64,000 nt of DNA from Hermatobates lingyangjiaoensis (Eukaryota > Arthropoda > Insecta > Hemiptera > Hermatobatidae): contig JAPFBL010000049.1 in the NCBI GenBank assembly GCA_026182355.1, positions 744,001 to 808,000 of the forward strand. The letters are read 5' to 3'. Numbering within the stretch: the first letter of the stretch is position 1; every line of letters begins with the position of its first letter. The translations under genes were made by a program, and so were the position numbers. The notes under the pieces were generated by a model. It saw only the letters and a list, made by a program, of their open reading frames with translations, was not told the DNA's origin and searched no databases. Positions 36,960-49,384 of the stretch are shown here, piece by piece.

Positions 36960-39900
36960 AGAAAAATTAAATAAAGTTTTAATAATTTAATGAAATAGTT
37001 AGAGGAGTTCAGGGTAAAGGGAAATTTGTTTAATATTACAAAAGAGAGAATCTGTGCGCAACGATTTTTTAATTTCTGGATCGTGAGTTCTCGTTCCTGG
37101 AACTTGCAATTTGGATATTTTGTGGTATGTTGCTACGCATTTTTTTTTTGTATGTTTTTCATTTTCTTTCAAAAAAAAAATGATATTTTAAAACAAAAAA
37201 TATGATCTTTTTATGTTTTGATAGATTACATGGGTAATTTTAGACTTAGTTCAGAAATCCAAAGACCATAACCTGAATTGTAAACACTGCCTTCTTACCC
37301 TAATACATCACTCAAGTGTCTCCATCCTTTCCTCAGCCCTCTACCACACAACCTACTTGAATGATTTCTCTGATATTCCTCTAATCATTTCTTTCATCTA
37401 GTTAACCAGTTGGTGTGCATTATTTAAAAAAAAAGTATATTTTTGTAAATTCTACACTTTGAAATTCTAAGTTTCTAACTTTCTTTATATTTTAGATACA
37501 ACCTGAAGAAAAATATGAGTTTAAACACATTTTTTGCATATAATCATTTTTAAAGGGAGATGTCTATTCTTAACCAACATGAGTAACTACCATGTTAACT
37601 GATTGATAACACGTAGGTAATTAGACTATTTTATTTGAAACAAAAAATATTAATAAAATATGTTTATAGCATTTGGCTTCCTAGTACATATATAATATAT
37701 ACAAATTTGATATTTGAGTTTGGGTGCACAACTAAATTACTCAAACGACATATAGTTTTAATTAGGAGGGATCCCATTTTCTTCAATTTTTCTTTTTTAT
37801 CTTTCGGTTTGAGAAAATTCCAAAATATTTAGTTCAATATCAGTTTCAAAACGCACTTATGAATAAGAAGTAGCAAAAGTGAAGTAGACAGAAGTAGTTT
37901 GAGAAATGTTGTGCATTATAAAATTTAAAATTTAATTTCCTCCTTAGATGTTTTAATTTATTTTATATAATGTTTGTTTTCTTTTACGTTGGAATTAACA
38001 AAGAGAGTTAAAGTTTATTTATTTCTATTTTTTACATCTATTTTCCATAAAACTTTCCCGATGTCTCACTTGTTCCTTCTTTTTCAAACAGCGATCCCTG
38101 TTCTACAGTACAAGGATACCTCAGTTATTCTTCAACTACTGATATGTACATTTTTAAGTTTTTATCACTTCTGAACATTTCTGGCACTGCATAATCTAAG
38201 CGCTTTTTGTTAACTTTTAAGTCGAGTCTAAAGAAGAACATTATGCATTCAAAACGTGTTTTTATTTATACAAATATATTTTTTTTGGACACTTATTTTT
38301 CATATTTTTTCCAGAATGAGTAAATACTTCAAATAACTGATATCACGAGTCCTGAAACTCATTCGACCAGAGAATGGTGGTTTTCTATGAAAATTGACTG
38401 TTAAAAATTTGGTACATCTTAAATGCTTGAAAATAAGGACAATTTGAAGTTATTATTTTAAACTTGGAAATTAGAAAAGTAAAGCAAAGACAGCTTTTGA
38501 AGAATACATTTAAATTTTTTATGATTTGGATCTTTAAACTCAATTATACACGCCTTGTTATTCTGGTGAAACAATTCATAATTACAAAAAATATACAGTT
38601 CACTATTACTGTTATTATCACCAGACTTATTGTATATCTGATATTTTCTTGTACAAGATGGATATGAGAAAGGCTTTATGTAGATTTAAAACTTCTACAA
38701 AGTTCCTCAATTACGGAAAATAACAAAAATGAAGTCTCTATTTACAAATATTTTATAAAAATAACTTTTTTGAAAATGTGGTTTTATTATTCTTGTTTTA
38801 TTTCAAATATAAAATCTCATCACGGAAACATTGAAATCTTGTTTACAAATATCTGAATAACAGTTATTTTAGTAATTATTCTTAAATTTTCTGAGTGAAC
38901 AAACTTCAGTTTTTATTTATTGAATTTGTAAATGTAAATATCTGTTGTTTACAGATGAAACAACAAGTTATACCTATTTTATGATGCTTGTTAAATGTTG
39001 ACATTTCCAACTTGTTACAGTGGATAGTCAAAAAAATTATATTTTCAAATAACATTTTTCTTACATGAGACTAATTAAGTGATGTCAAAGAGAATAAATA
39101 CTAAATCGAGTTTTGTTGTCTGATTCCATTTATAAATTTACTTTTGTTTTTTAAAAAAAAACAGTAATAAACATACTGACTTTTCCTGTCAAAATTGAGA
39201 AATTTGAGAAACGTAATTATTTAACGGATCCTTTGAATTTGTTACTCATAAAAGCTTCAGATTGAAAAATCGATTTACTCCATTAGCCCATTGCTCCATA
39301 CACGTGAATGTGTCAATCAAGTAAAACTTCAAGAGAGAACTTTGAGAGAGAAATTCACCCTTGAATGGGAACATAAGCATTTACACTACAAGAATATACT
39401 TATTTTAATGGAAAATGTGTAATTTTTTTTTAAGTAGATGTAAACTATCACCGAATTCTGCTAAAAACGACTAAATCCATTACCTATATACTACAGCAAT
39501 CCCTTTTGTTTCAAAATTCTAAATATCCTGTTTTCTAGCAATTCGTTAAATTACAATTTATATAATTTCATCAGGCATGCCACAATTGATGAAAGCTTTG
39601 TACATTTTTTTTAGGTATAACTATTGTTATTTTGTCATTGTTTTGTTCTGTGAAGTTCTATTAGAACAAATAAATATCACTCGTTCAGGAGAGACCATCG
39701 TTTGTTCAGCTTGGCTTAGATGAAGCTCTGAGATGAAATAAGTAGGTAATTCCAGTGTAAAGCCTTTCTTCCCCTGTCTTCCAGGCGTTGTCAACTTGTC
39801 TTTAACTGGTAAACTTGTGATGCAACGTATATTTCTTTATAAACATTAATTTTTCCTTTTTTTTTTTAAATATAAATCATCATCATGAGGCTTAAACGCA

Positions 39901-42900
39901 CCTTGGAAATATTTTCAAGTTGTTTAATATTTCTCAAAGTTTCATTTTCTGACGATAGGTAAATTCATCTATAATTTTAAAAACTATGTGCTGAAGTTTA
40001 CAATGTTTAACTGTCGTTTCTGTTTCATTTTTTTTTATTTATCCATTGTTATTATTTATTTCACTGTTTATTTCTTTTTTCCACGAATTGTCTAACGAAA
40101 AGTCCTTAATTGACACTATTACAACTTTCTGAATTCTACCCTTGAACAGGAAGTTGGAATTAAGAGCTGATAGTACTGACCAGTTATCAGCCATTTTTTA
40201 GAGATTTTCTCACTTATTACTATATTATCCATCATTTAATTATATATTTTGGTAGTTAATAGACGTGAACTCACTGATATGACCCCTTTTCTGGAATTAG
40301 AATGTTGTAGAATCACATGATTATTAGTCTTCATATAGCTTCCCCTTTCCATTCTCCTTCCAATATTCTAATCTTTCTAACTTTTCTTTTCAGCTTATTG
40401 TTTAACCAGTGCCTCAAAAAATATATTTTTGTTTCTCCTAAGAGTATCTCCTTAAGACCTTTTTTTTTTACCAAATGTCAATACATATAAGCACTACATC
40501 CCCTTCAAAGCGTGGTTTATTTGTAATTTGGCTCAAATATTGTTCTACTGAGTTCTACTGAATTTTAAATTTGGATTTACTTAATTAGAATAGGAATGTT
40601 TAGTGGGTATATGACATCTTGTAGACAAGGAACTGATGGGTTTACGCCCTCTTCGACGGTTGATCACAAGATTTTCATCCCTAGTGTAAGACAATCTAGA
40701 GTCATTCTTGAGGTTGCCAGATTTTAGATTACAGTAATGGCTTTATCTCACACCCACATCAAAATAATGGTAATTACAAAATGTGACTATGTTGCAAGGA
40801 TACTTGGCTATTGCAAACGAACCATGCATTCGCATGAGTTACACGAGAAACAACTGTGCATTGTAATCTATCTACTTCAATTATCACCTTTCTCATGTAT
40901 GTAGAGAATATTTTCTTGTCATGAATTATTTCGAAATATTGTTATGCATACCATTCCAAAGCGAACAATCCATTTATCCAATATTTCTTATAACTTATGT
41001 GCATGCATTCTTTATTTACATTTTTTTAAAAGTTCGTCGGTTTAAGGAATTGTTTTAAATTTCATGATAATTCAAACCTTACATCAACTCAATCTACCGA
41101 TAAAAGCACCCAAGGACCTACTTTACCTACTCACAGGTGTAATCAAAGTTTATTTGGTGCCAGTATTGTAGTACCTCCAATAGAATTTCGTTTTTCCACA
41201 TATCACGAAATGAAGTACTTTGTACCTGTACTCATTATCATCAAAAATAATAAAACATAAACATAGAAAACAGTAATGCATATAAAAGTTAAAACTAGTT
41301 ACGACAGATAAAGTACAATCGCTGAATGTGCACATAATTATTTCGGCAGAGAAAAATGAAATATTTTTTATGAGATCTTTTCGGGAGTGTAAAGCGATTT
41401 GATCTAAATATCAAATTATTATGAATAAATAGATTTCTTATAATTATGAAAACATTGTAAGTCACGCCTAATTGTTTTTCCTTGCTCAGAAAAAATAAAT
41501 GTTACGAAGTTTAGATCATTTAAACATTAAGCCTTGAATGCATCGTGATTGTCGCATTGATTAAATGTTTCGAATTTTTGAGAACAACTTACTGATATTC
41601 AAATAATATTTAATATCTTTCTCCTAACGCATAAACAACATTAACGTAAGTAAAACAGTTGTACTTCTTTGTTTACGATTTAACTTTATTAAGAATTGAT
41701 AAGTTCATACCTATCACTACATGGTACAGAGTTGTCTGTAAACATTCCAGGAGAGCCTTGCTGATAAGAATGCAATCTGCTTTCTTCACCTCGAAAACAA
41801 TCCTTCAGGAATGATGAGAACCTTTATATTTCAGTTACTTCTTGCTTTTTTTTTTTAAATAATTAATGAAAAATGTAAATGAGATCAAATTCTCGCATGT
41901 ATCATTCATTTTTTAAAGAAATAGTGATTTCGAAACCTTTGGATGTTGTTACAGCATAGGTATCAAGACATCAAGCGGTCAGCGGTCAAGTCGTTTCATA
42001 TGTCATTCCGATCAAATTTATTTTGTATTTATATCAGCGTATGAATGAGATTATATTCTAGACATGTAGTCAGTAGCAGGTTAGAGCAGTGGTTTTCAAG
42101 CATTTTTTGTAACACAGATATTTTGAAATAAACATATTTTCATAGACTGGACATCATGGTCTAATGTAAGGCTAAATGTTGCTTTGATCAAAAGATTAAA
42201 CAAACTCGTTTTTTCAATAAAACGAGAAAAACATATATCGACCATCATTGTCTTTAAACACTCGAAATTTATGTTAAAATAAATAAAAAATGGAGAGCAA
42301 AACACTTTCATAATACTTTATAGCTTTTGGTGTTTATCAAAAGGACACGGTGGTAAAAGCAGGCAATGTTGTCTTCATTGATACATCAAATGAAAACTTT
42401 CATCTTTCAGTCTATGTAAATCAATATCAATAATATACTATTATTGGAACTGTTTTTTGTGATCTGGTATCAAACGGTACAAAGATAGGTAGTGGAACCG
42501 GGTCCAATAGTTCATAACTATTGCGACGTACAACTCTCAGTACAGACAATCTAAATTGTAATAGTTGTTTCAATTCATTTCAGAAACTTTATTTATTTCT
42601 GGAATCAGGTACACTGTATACTAGTAAGCACTAAATTTAACACTAATATTTAGTGAATTTTTAAAGACAGGTTCTAAATTGCCCAATAACGCCATTTTAT
42701 ATAATTATCTCGGGAGTTCCCCTTCTCTACTTTAAACAAGAAAAGAGTTTGCAATCTTTCTTTCATCTCTGTCCCAAAATATGCCATATCGGGAGCTTGT
42801 ATGGAAGCTAAATGTATACTTCAGTCTGAAAACATTTACATTATCATGCTATTTACAGTGCACCTTAAATGAGATGCTTCAAAGAGCTCATAGAGAAAGT

Positions 42901-43500
42901 ATAAATGAGCAAACTGATAAAAAAATCGGGAAAAGAAAATGAAATCACAAGAAATAAAATAGATTATTACTACAAACAATGCATATAACCAATTATTAGT
43001 CCGAACAATTAAAACTACAAAACTTCGTTTGTCATATTATTTATTGCTAAAAATTGTACCAAATATTAAAAGAGGAAGTTCTTAGATTAAAGGTTCTAAT
43101 TTTCTGTAGAATTAAGTTACTCTTTTTTGGCATTAGAAGAATACTTTATATACGCTAGTATTATATTAATATTTTAATTAACCCTTAAAATTGGAATTTA
43201 TTAACACAAAATCCTTTAAAACTCACCAATCAAACTGCTAAAAAGAAGATAAATTAAAGTTTATGTATATACAGTAAAAGAAGACTAATGGAAGAAAAGA
43301 AAGTAAACTAGAGTAAGACGACTTTAAAATAAAGCAGATAGGACCATGAGAGAACTAACTACATATTTCTAGTTCGACAAGTACAAGTTTTAAAAAAATC
43401 TACATGGATACAAATGAAAGAAATTTAATTTACATTTGAACGGTAAAGTAAATACAGATCATCAAATAGTGTATGCAAATATTAGAAAACTACGCAGAGA
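36960..43500. other. AT-rich non-coding stretch
   Basis: Over 6 kb with no gene, RNA or clear repeat. Only homopolymer runs and simple A/T sequence stand out. Confidence 0.55.
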
Positions 43501-43553
43501 ATTCAAGGATATTATATATACATATATAAATATATATATATATATTATATAAA
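43501..43553. repeat. interrupted (TA)n tract
   Basis: A run of atatatacatatataaatatatatatat-type sequence. No PLE unit could be recognised beside it. Confidence 0.85.
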
Positions 43554-45093
43554 CAATTAACCTAGACTACTTTTCTACAAATCTGGGCTATTTTAACAAT
43601 ATAATTTAAATAAATTGATTAATCAACTCAAAAAATAATATCTAACATATACAACACAATTCCATTGCTGTCCTGAACAAAGTACTGAGTGTATATATAT
43701 ATATATAAACAAATAAATCATGAATTATACATAAATATATATCCATATCTAAAAATCAGTAGGAGCTATTAAGTCTGTATGGAATAGAATAAAATATAAA
43801 TAAATCTGTCTGCTTCCTGTTTTTAGTCGAGCATTCACAGCTGAAGTTACAGTTACAATAAACATAACTCATCGTCAAAAATCAGAAGGGTTGCAATAAA
43901 CCATACACAGTACGTTACTAATTGTATAATGAGAACAAATAAAATATTACACTTCCGGACAGTGAGTAAGAGAACTTACAGAGAAATGAGCTTTTGATTA
44001 TGAATCTACAACCAGTTACAATTAGGAAGTAAAATAAATATTTGTTTGAGTATTTGAGTACAAATATTAAGCAAAACTATTCATCTCGGACAGACCAATC
44101 GACTAAACTGGAATTAACAACTAAGAAGCGATTTTCACTTGATAATACAATAATTACTAACACATGTACTCATTAAAAAAAATTATTAAGTATAAAATCC
44201 TTATCCCGAATTTAAAAGTTATTTACTTGTTGATGATTTAAATTGTTTTGGTTAGATTTATGTCATCCTAAACTTTGTATCGTTTGATGGAATTTGATTT
44301 CTTGGTTCGTGTCATGTTCCACTGCAACATGTTTGTCCAAGCTGAATATTTACCTTTAATATCTATATACATATATAAATACTGTATAAAACAAATGCTC
44401 TATAAATGCAAATAATTACTAAATTGCAAACCTATTAATGTTATAGATCATAGTTTCAATATTCATAAATTAAACTTCTGTAAGTTTTCTTACTATTTTT
44501 CTAGAGTTGTTATATTACATTGGTAATATTTTATATTTTGTAAATTTTAATGTGATGTTGTGTCTAAGTTTATTTACGCTGTATGATTTCTTACCTTTCA
44601 TCAAACTGTTGGCCTATAAAAAGATTTTAAGTAACATTAAAACGACATTATGAAACGATGCATTAAACGCATAATTTAAATCTGGGAAATTTACTGGTTC
44701 CCGAACACATTTTGTTCTATAAATATAGAACTATAAATATACATGTGTAAACACATGTATACATAAATACATGAATGGGATTTGTTCAGTTTCTTAAATC
44801 ACACTCTTACTGCCGACGTTCAGATCTTAATTGATATTTACTGCATGTTTAATGTTCTAGCTACTTCAGCATAACTTTCTTTTTGTTTATTATTTAAAAT
44901 TTCAATTATTCTTCAATATAACTGCAATATTTTTTTCATTCTCAAATATATTTACTTTATCTTAGAGAAATGATTTTCGATTGAGAGCAATATGTCGTTA
45001 ATAAGAGTTTAATTTGATCTTGTAAGAACCAATATAATTCTGATTCATTTATTTCTATTTAAGTATCAAACGGATACTTCTCAGTTATATACA

Positions 45094-45455
45094 GGTAATA
45101 AATAGATTAAAAAAAAGGTTAAAATAAATGAAGGATAAAAGATTAATAAAGAACCAGAAAAGGTATTAAAATAAGAGAGTTGAATGAAAGTAGGAATAAA
45201 TAGGGAAGGTATAGTTAGAAATGAAGAAAAGTACAATAAAGATAAGAATAAAAGACTTGAAAGGTCAACAGTATAAATAGATTAATAGGTAATAAATAGA
45301 TTAATAAATATTAAAATAAATGAAGAATAAAAGATTAATAAACAAAACAGAAGGTATTAAAATCAAATAGTTGAAAGAAATTAAAAATTAATAGGGAAGG
45401 TATAGTTAGGAATAAGGAAAAGAATAATAAATATAAGAAAAGAACACTTATTGGT
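45094..45455. repeat. 194-bp tandem duplication
   Basis: Copies begin at 45094 and 45288, both with ggtaataaatagattaa. They share gaataaaagattaataaa and aatagggaaggtatagtta, with scattered differences. The phrase aaaggtcaacagtataaata near the end of the first copy resembles, on the opposite strand, the spacer of unit E1 (about 32235-32275). This links the duplication to PLE-associated sequence, probably a 3' untranslated or leader region. Confidence 0.7.
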
Positions 45456-45480
45456 AGCGCGCAAGCTTTCCAATATATAG

Positions 45481-45721
45481 TGATCAAACCACAAGAAGAA
45501 ATGGGAAAACAAGACTAAGATCTTTTAACCGTAACAAGCCGTCTTCGTCAGAGTCAAAAAACCAACTGAAGGTTTTTGTTATATAGTTGTTTACCAAAAA
45601 CCCTCAGTTGGGTTTTTGACTCTGACGAAGACCACTTGTTACGGTTGAAAGATCTTAGTCTTGTTTTGCCATTTCTTATTGTGGTTTGATCATTGATTGT
45701 TATTTCATGTGTTTATGTGAA

Positions 45722-45726
<5 letters not shown>
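45481..45726. mobile_element. palindromic family A, copy A2
   Basis: The left arm 45481-45570 (tgatcaaaccacaagaagaa onward) pairs with the right arm 45603-45692 (ending gtggtttgatca) around a short AT-rich spacer. The right arm then continues ttgattgttatttcatgtg and tttatgtgaaa before a (TA)n tract at 45727-45756. On the plus strand the right arm holds ctgacga at 45622-45628 and gaaa at 45647-45650, separated by a gacc/ggtt stem with a loop. Related to PLE tails. Confidence 0.85.

Positions 45727-45756
<30 letters not shown>
45727..45756. repeat. (TA)n microsatellite
   Basis: A TA tract between units A2 and A3. Confidence 0.95.
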
Positions 45757-45768
45757 TATATATGTACA

Positions 45769-45905
45769 TTTCAATGATCAAACCACAATATGAAATGTAG
45801 AAAAGAAGACTATGATTTTCAACTATAACAAGCAGTCTTCGTCAGAGTCAAAAACCCAACTCAGTTTGATCATTGATTGTTATTTCACGTGTTTATGTGA
45901 AATCT
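45769..45905. mobile_element. palindromic family A, copy A3 (one arm mostly lost)
   Basis: It has the full left arm (tcaatgatcaaaccacaata through gtcttcgtcagagtcaaaaa) but then jumps at about 45863 to the outer end cagtttgatcattgattgtt and atttcacgtgtttatgtgaa. The inner right arm with its core is deleted, so it cannot fold like A2 or A6. Confidence 0.8.
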
Positions 45906-45936
45906 TGTTATTATTAATATATATATAATATATAAA

Positions 45937-46142
45937 CAAGATTTCATATATACACGTAAAATAACAATCAATAGTCAACCCGCAATATGAAGTGGGAAAA
46001 AAAGACTAAGATCTTTTAACCGTAACAAGCTGTCCTAGTAATAGTCAAGAACGCAACTCAGTTGTTGACTCTGACGTAGACCACTTGTTATGGTTGAAAG
46101 ATCTTAATCTTTTTTTCCCATTTCATAATGTGGTTTGATTAT
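45937..46142. mobile_element. palindromic family A, copy A4
   Basis: It begins aacaagatttcatatataca and contains both arms: rev-oriented caatatgaagtgggaaaaaa and forward tggttgaaagatcttaatct, ending atgtggtttgatt. The centre is ctcagttgttgactctgacg. The core reads ctgacgta rather than ctgacgaa, a point change beside the putative helix. (TA)n lies at both ends. Confidence 0.8.
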
Positions 46143-46159
46143 TCATATATATATATTAA

Positions 46160-46975
46160 AAAGTTCCGTATCATCTGATGATTAAAAACCTTGGTGATTA
46201 AAAGATGATTGGTGAATCGTTTTAAACTACTATTCACCTTGTGACTCTTATTTGGTGAAAATCGCGTATGTTCATATTTTAGAATTACTTATTTCATAAG
46301 CTTGTAGTAAAGTAGTTTATACGAATATGCTCATTCAGAGGATGTATTTTGAAATCTACTAAATATGTTATATATTCTTGAATGTGATGCTGTATTTTTA
46401 ATACTAGAGAGGTCGTTACTAGAGTTATTGTTAGAGCTGTTGTTTGAGTGGAGTTTTTATGTTAGAATGAACGTGAACTATCTTAATACTTGTATATTTT
46501 TGAATTATCCACACACTTGACCCACTTTATGATGGAGGCATCATAAATTGTCTATTTCGACATGAAATGTAATGTACTTTATGAGTACCAGTAAAAACGA
46601 CATGAACTCTTTTCAAAACTACTAAATAACATGTTATCTTTAATCATTAATTGACACAATCATAAGAGTTTAGGAAAAGAAATTAAAACTGTTTCAGAGA
46701 AGATATACAAGGACATTTCAGGGTGTACGAATTTGTAGAATTAAGAGGGTTGAAAAGGAATGCTCTTTTCTTATATTTACAAGAAGTATTTTTAAAAAAA
46801 ATGAAATAAACAACACTGTATAATCTATACATGAAATTTGAAATGAAACTAAGTCGTTTTAGCAGTAATCGTCCTATCAGAAACCAAGTCATAACATGTA
46901 CATCGCATATTTGTTCCAGTTCAGAATTATTAACGGCGGTCTATATGTTTATATGTAGAAATGTATATGAAACGT
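46160..46975. other. non-coding stretch
   Basis: No gene or repeat family supported here. Confidence 0.6.
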
Positions 46976-46978
46976 CTA

Positions 46979-47090
46979 ATAACAATCAATGATCAAACCA
47001 CAATAAGAAAATGGGAAAACAAGACTAAGATCTTTCAACCGTAACAAGCGGTCTTCGTCAGAGTCAAAAACCCAACTGAGTTGGGTTTTC
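46979..47090. mobile_element. palindromic family A, copy A5 (half unit)
   Basis: Only the left arm is present (aacaatcaatgatcaaacca through gtcttcgtcagagtcaaaaa). It ends in a small palindrome aaaacccaactgagttgggttt and then runs into a long TA tract. The other arm is missing. Confidence 0.8.
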
Positions 47091-47096
47091 AATATT

Positions 47097-47097
47097 C

Positions 47098-47133
<36 letters not shown>

Positions 47134-47140
47134 GAATTTT

Positions 47141-47180
<40 letters not shown>

Positions 47181-47246
47181 TTTTATATTTCATATATATA
47201 TAATATATATATATATTCAATATATATATATATTGAATTTTATATT

Positions 47247-47286
<40 letters not shown>
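47097..47286. repeat. long interrupted (TA)n tract
   Basis: About 190 bp of TA repeats with recurring gaattttatatt interruptions, suggesting local duplication of a TA-plus-linker unit. The open frame across it (IYIYIY) is an artefact. Confidence 0.95.
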
Positions 47287-47289
<3 letters not shown>

Positions 47290-47320
47290 AAATAGGAAAA
47301 CGATCCAAAAGGACAACAAA

Positions 47321-48305
47321 CGTTTCACGATGAATCACAAACACAGAACTAAGGAACAAATCTCGGTAACCTTTTCATAGAAATCCGACCCCTGCGCGTG
47401 ATAGTCACGTGCCTAAACGAGTTCAATTACGTTTACGAGTTCAATTACGCCGTGGCTGTCTCACTTGTCCCATCCTTAAACCACAATCCCTCTTCTCCTA
47501 TAACCCCCACAATACAAATTACCCTGTTCTTGACGGATGCTCTTGAACCTCCAAAAACTGTGTTTACCGTTTGGAGTGTACCAAGTGTGATGCTTTCTAC
47601 GTAGGTCTGGTATCCACAAAGCTTAGCCTCCGTATGAACGGTCATAGAGCTTCCGTCAATAAACGCTCCGACCAACCCGTCGCCATCCATGCCAACAACC
47701 ATGGACTCTCCTTCAACGAGTGCTTTAGGGTGCAGATATTACAAGTTCCTCGAGATAGTAAAACAGTCACCTTATGCGCATCCGAGGAGGCATATATCTG
47801 GTTTCTTAATGCGCGTTGTAAACCAGGTTTGAATTTAAAAAAGTAGGGCTGTTCTGTAATGGTTAGAGATTAGTTTACCTTTGACTATTATTATTTTTTG
47901 ATTATTATCCTTTCATTTTTATCTTAAATTATTATTTTTACAACTTTATTCCAATCATCCTCATTATTATTATTATTTAAGTATCTATTATTCATATTCC
48001 TGGATTTTATTTTGTTTCAGCTATTTTCCTCTTATTTTCTTCATTAATATCTTTTAAGTTTTTATTATTTATATTTCCTAATTTTCTTCATTTTCACTTT
48101 CTATTTCTTAACCTTATTCTTAGTTAATTTCTCTTACCTCACTTGAACCGGGCACGCGTGTGACAACACTGTTGGTCTCCAACCGTCGCTTCACAAGTGC
48201 GCTTGCTGTCCCTTTCTCAACTCTCCTGATGACGGTTCAACCGAAAATTAGAGACAGTAAGTGTGTTTGTTCCTTAGTTCTGTGTTTGTGATTCATCGGG
48301 AAACG
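47321..48305 (+). mobile_element. Penelope-like element remnant bounded by 40-bp inverted repeats (B1)
   Basis: Inverted repeats at 47321-47360 and 48266-48305 match at 39 of 40 positions by eye. Inside are the broken GIY-YIG gene (47370-47846), a pyrimidine-rich 3' untranslated region (about 47860-48130), and a conserved tail at about 48135-48265. The tail contains ctgatga at 48226-48232 and gaaa at 48243-48246. The tail recurs at 49205-49375. (TA)n lies outside both repeats. The RT domain is absent, so the element is 5'-truncated. Inverted flanking of a truncated body is a known feature of PLE insertions. Confidence 0.8.
47370..47846 (+). pseudogene. Penelope-like element C-terminus: linker plus GIY-YIG endonuclease
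   Basis: One frame runs from 47370 to a TAG at 47844-47846, interrupted by a single TGA at 47544-47546. It starts in the linker that follows the RT in PLEs (KRVQLRLRVQLRRGCLTCP, with a CxxC pair at about 47454-47465). NCVYRLECTKCDAFYVG follows, where YRL...C..CxxxYVG corresponds to the GIY-YIG start in FYVG form. Next are STKLSLRMNGHR (the conserved Arg), HANNHG, and SEEAYIWFLNARCKPGLN (the conserved Glu). In intact PLEs this domain nicks the target to prime reverse transcription. The RT is missing and the stop disables the frame. A 15-bp direct duplication (cgagttcaattacg) lies at about 47418-47450. Confidence 0.85.
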
Positions 48306-48310
48306 TATAT

Positions 48311-49200
48311 ATATATTCACAACTACTACAATTGTAATCCTACTAGTATTATTAGTAACTAAAAAATAAGATAGGATACCCAACAGAACAGAAAAAATAG
48401 TATAGTTTCTATTTTGAGAATAGTTATTTATTGAGAAAAGACTAGGACAGAGGAAGAATGATGAGCAAGCTATATATCGATAAAATATTTCTAAGCAAAT
48501 TTTGTATATATGTGGTTTTCTTAACAGTATGAAACAGTGATTCATACTAAACAGTATGAATAAACAGTGGTTTCAATGTCACTAATTTGATTTTAGGACT
48601 TTATCTGTCTTCTAGTCTTGTTCTAGTAAACTAAGTTCAAAATGTCAATTAAGACATATAATTTGTTCTGTTGTGTTTACTATATTATTTTATTATATTA
48701 TATAGTTAGAATATATAATATATCCATATATATATATCCATATATAATATATATCTAATTATAGTTTTCATTTAGTCCGCTGAACCGTTTTAATAAACGG
48801 TTATACTCGTATATATGAATTTCACAATGAAAATGAAAATACAAATCACTTTTAAACCACATTAAACATATAAGTCCATTTCCGAATTTATTATTGTGGT
48901 TTGATTGTAGATAAATATTTAGTTATGTCAGTTCATTATATGCAATAAAATTAAAAACCAAATGACCAAATTATAAAGTATTATTGATACTTTAAATTAG
49001 TATCTTTAAAAAAAAGTGAATGTTAATAATATTTAATAATATTAAATTACTCTATTTATTTAATATTATTATTTGTATTCTTAGTTTTATTTTATCATAG
49101 TTTAATCTGTAACTTTTCTTTGTGTACTCATTCCTCTGTTCAACCCTCAATTTTTTCTTTTATTAATTTATTATTTTTTCATAATTCCTAATTTAATTTA
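48311..49200. other. AT-rich non-coding stretch with possible PLE 3' untranslated sequence
   Basis: No gene. About 49030-49200 is pyrimidine-rich and similar in character to the 3' untranslated part of B1, so the solo tail that follows probably extends upstream into it. A TA-rich tract lies at about 48715-48760. Confidence 0.5.
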
Positions 49201-49204
49201 ATTA

Positions 49205-49375
49205 TAAATTGATTCCAGTTCACCTATTCTCTGTGACCGGGCGCGTATGCGGCAACATGATTGATCTCCAACCGTCTCTGGACCAGTGCGCTTGGTTTCC
49301 CTCTCTTATCTCTCCTGAAGACGGTTGAAACCGAAAATTAGAGACTGTAAGTGTGTGTTTTTGATTCATCTATGT
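49205..49375 (+). mobile_element. solo Penelope-like tail (B2)
   Basis: It parallels the B1 tail block for block: tgaccgggcgcgtatgcgg against gaaccgggcacgcgtgtga, tctccaaccgtctctggac against tctccaaccgtcgcttcac, then ctgaaga at 49315-49321, gaaa at 49333-49336 and ttagagactgtaagtgtgtg. There is no coding part, consistent with extreme 5' truncation. Confidence 0.8.
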
Positions 49376-49384
49376 CTTTTTATG

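Noticed and set aside
47146..47328. 60-codon open frame rich in IY repeats
   Set aside because: It is the translation of a (TA)n tract and has no other content.
48237..48545. 102-codon minus-strand frame
   Set aside because: It starts inside non-coding AT-rich DNA and runs antisense into the PLE tail. The peptide has no domain.
48880..48912. Seventh family A copy
   Set aside because: Only a short ttgtggtttgatt match, without the rest of an arm.
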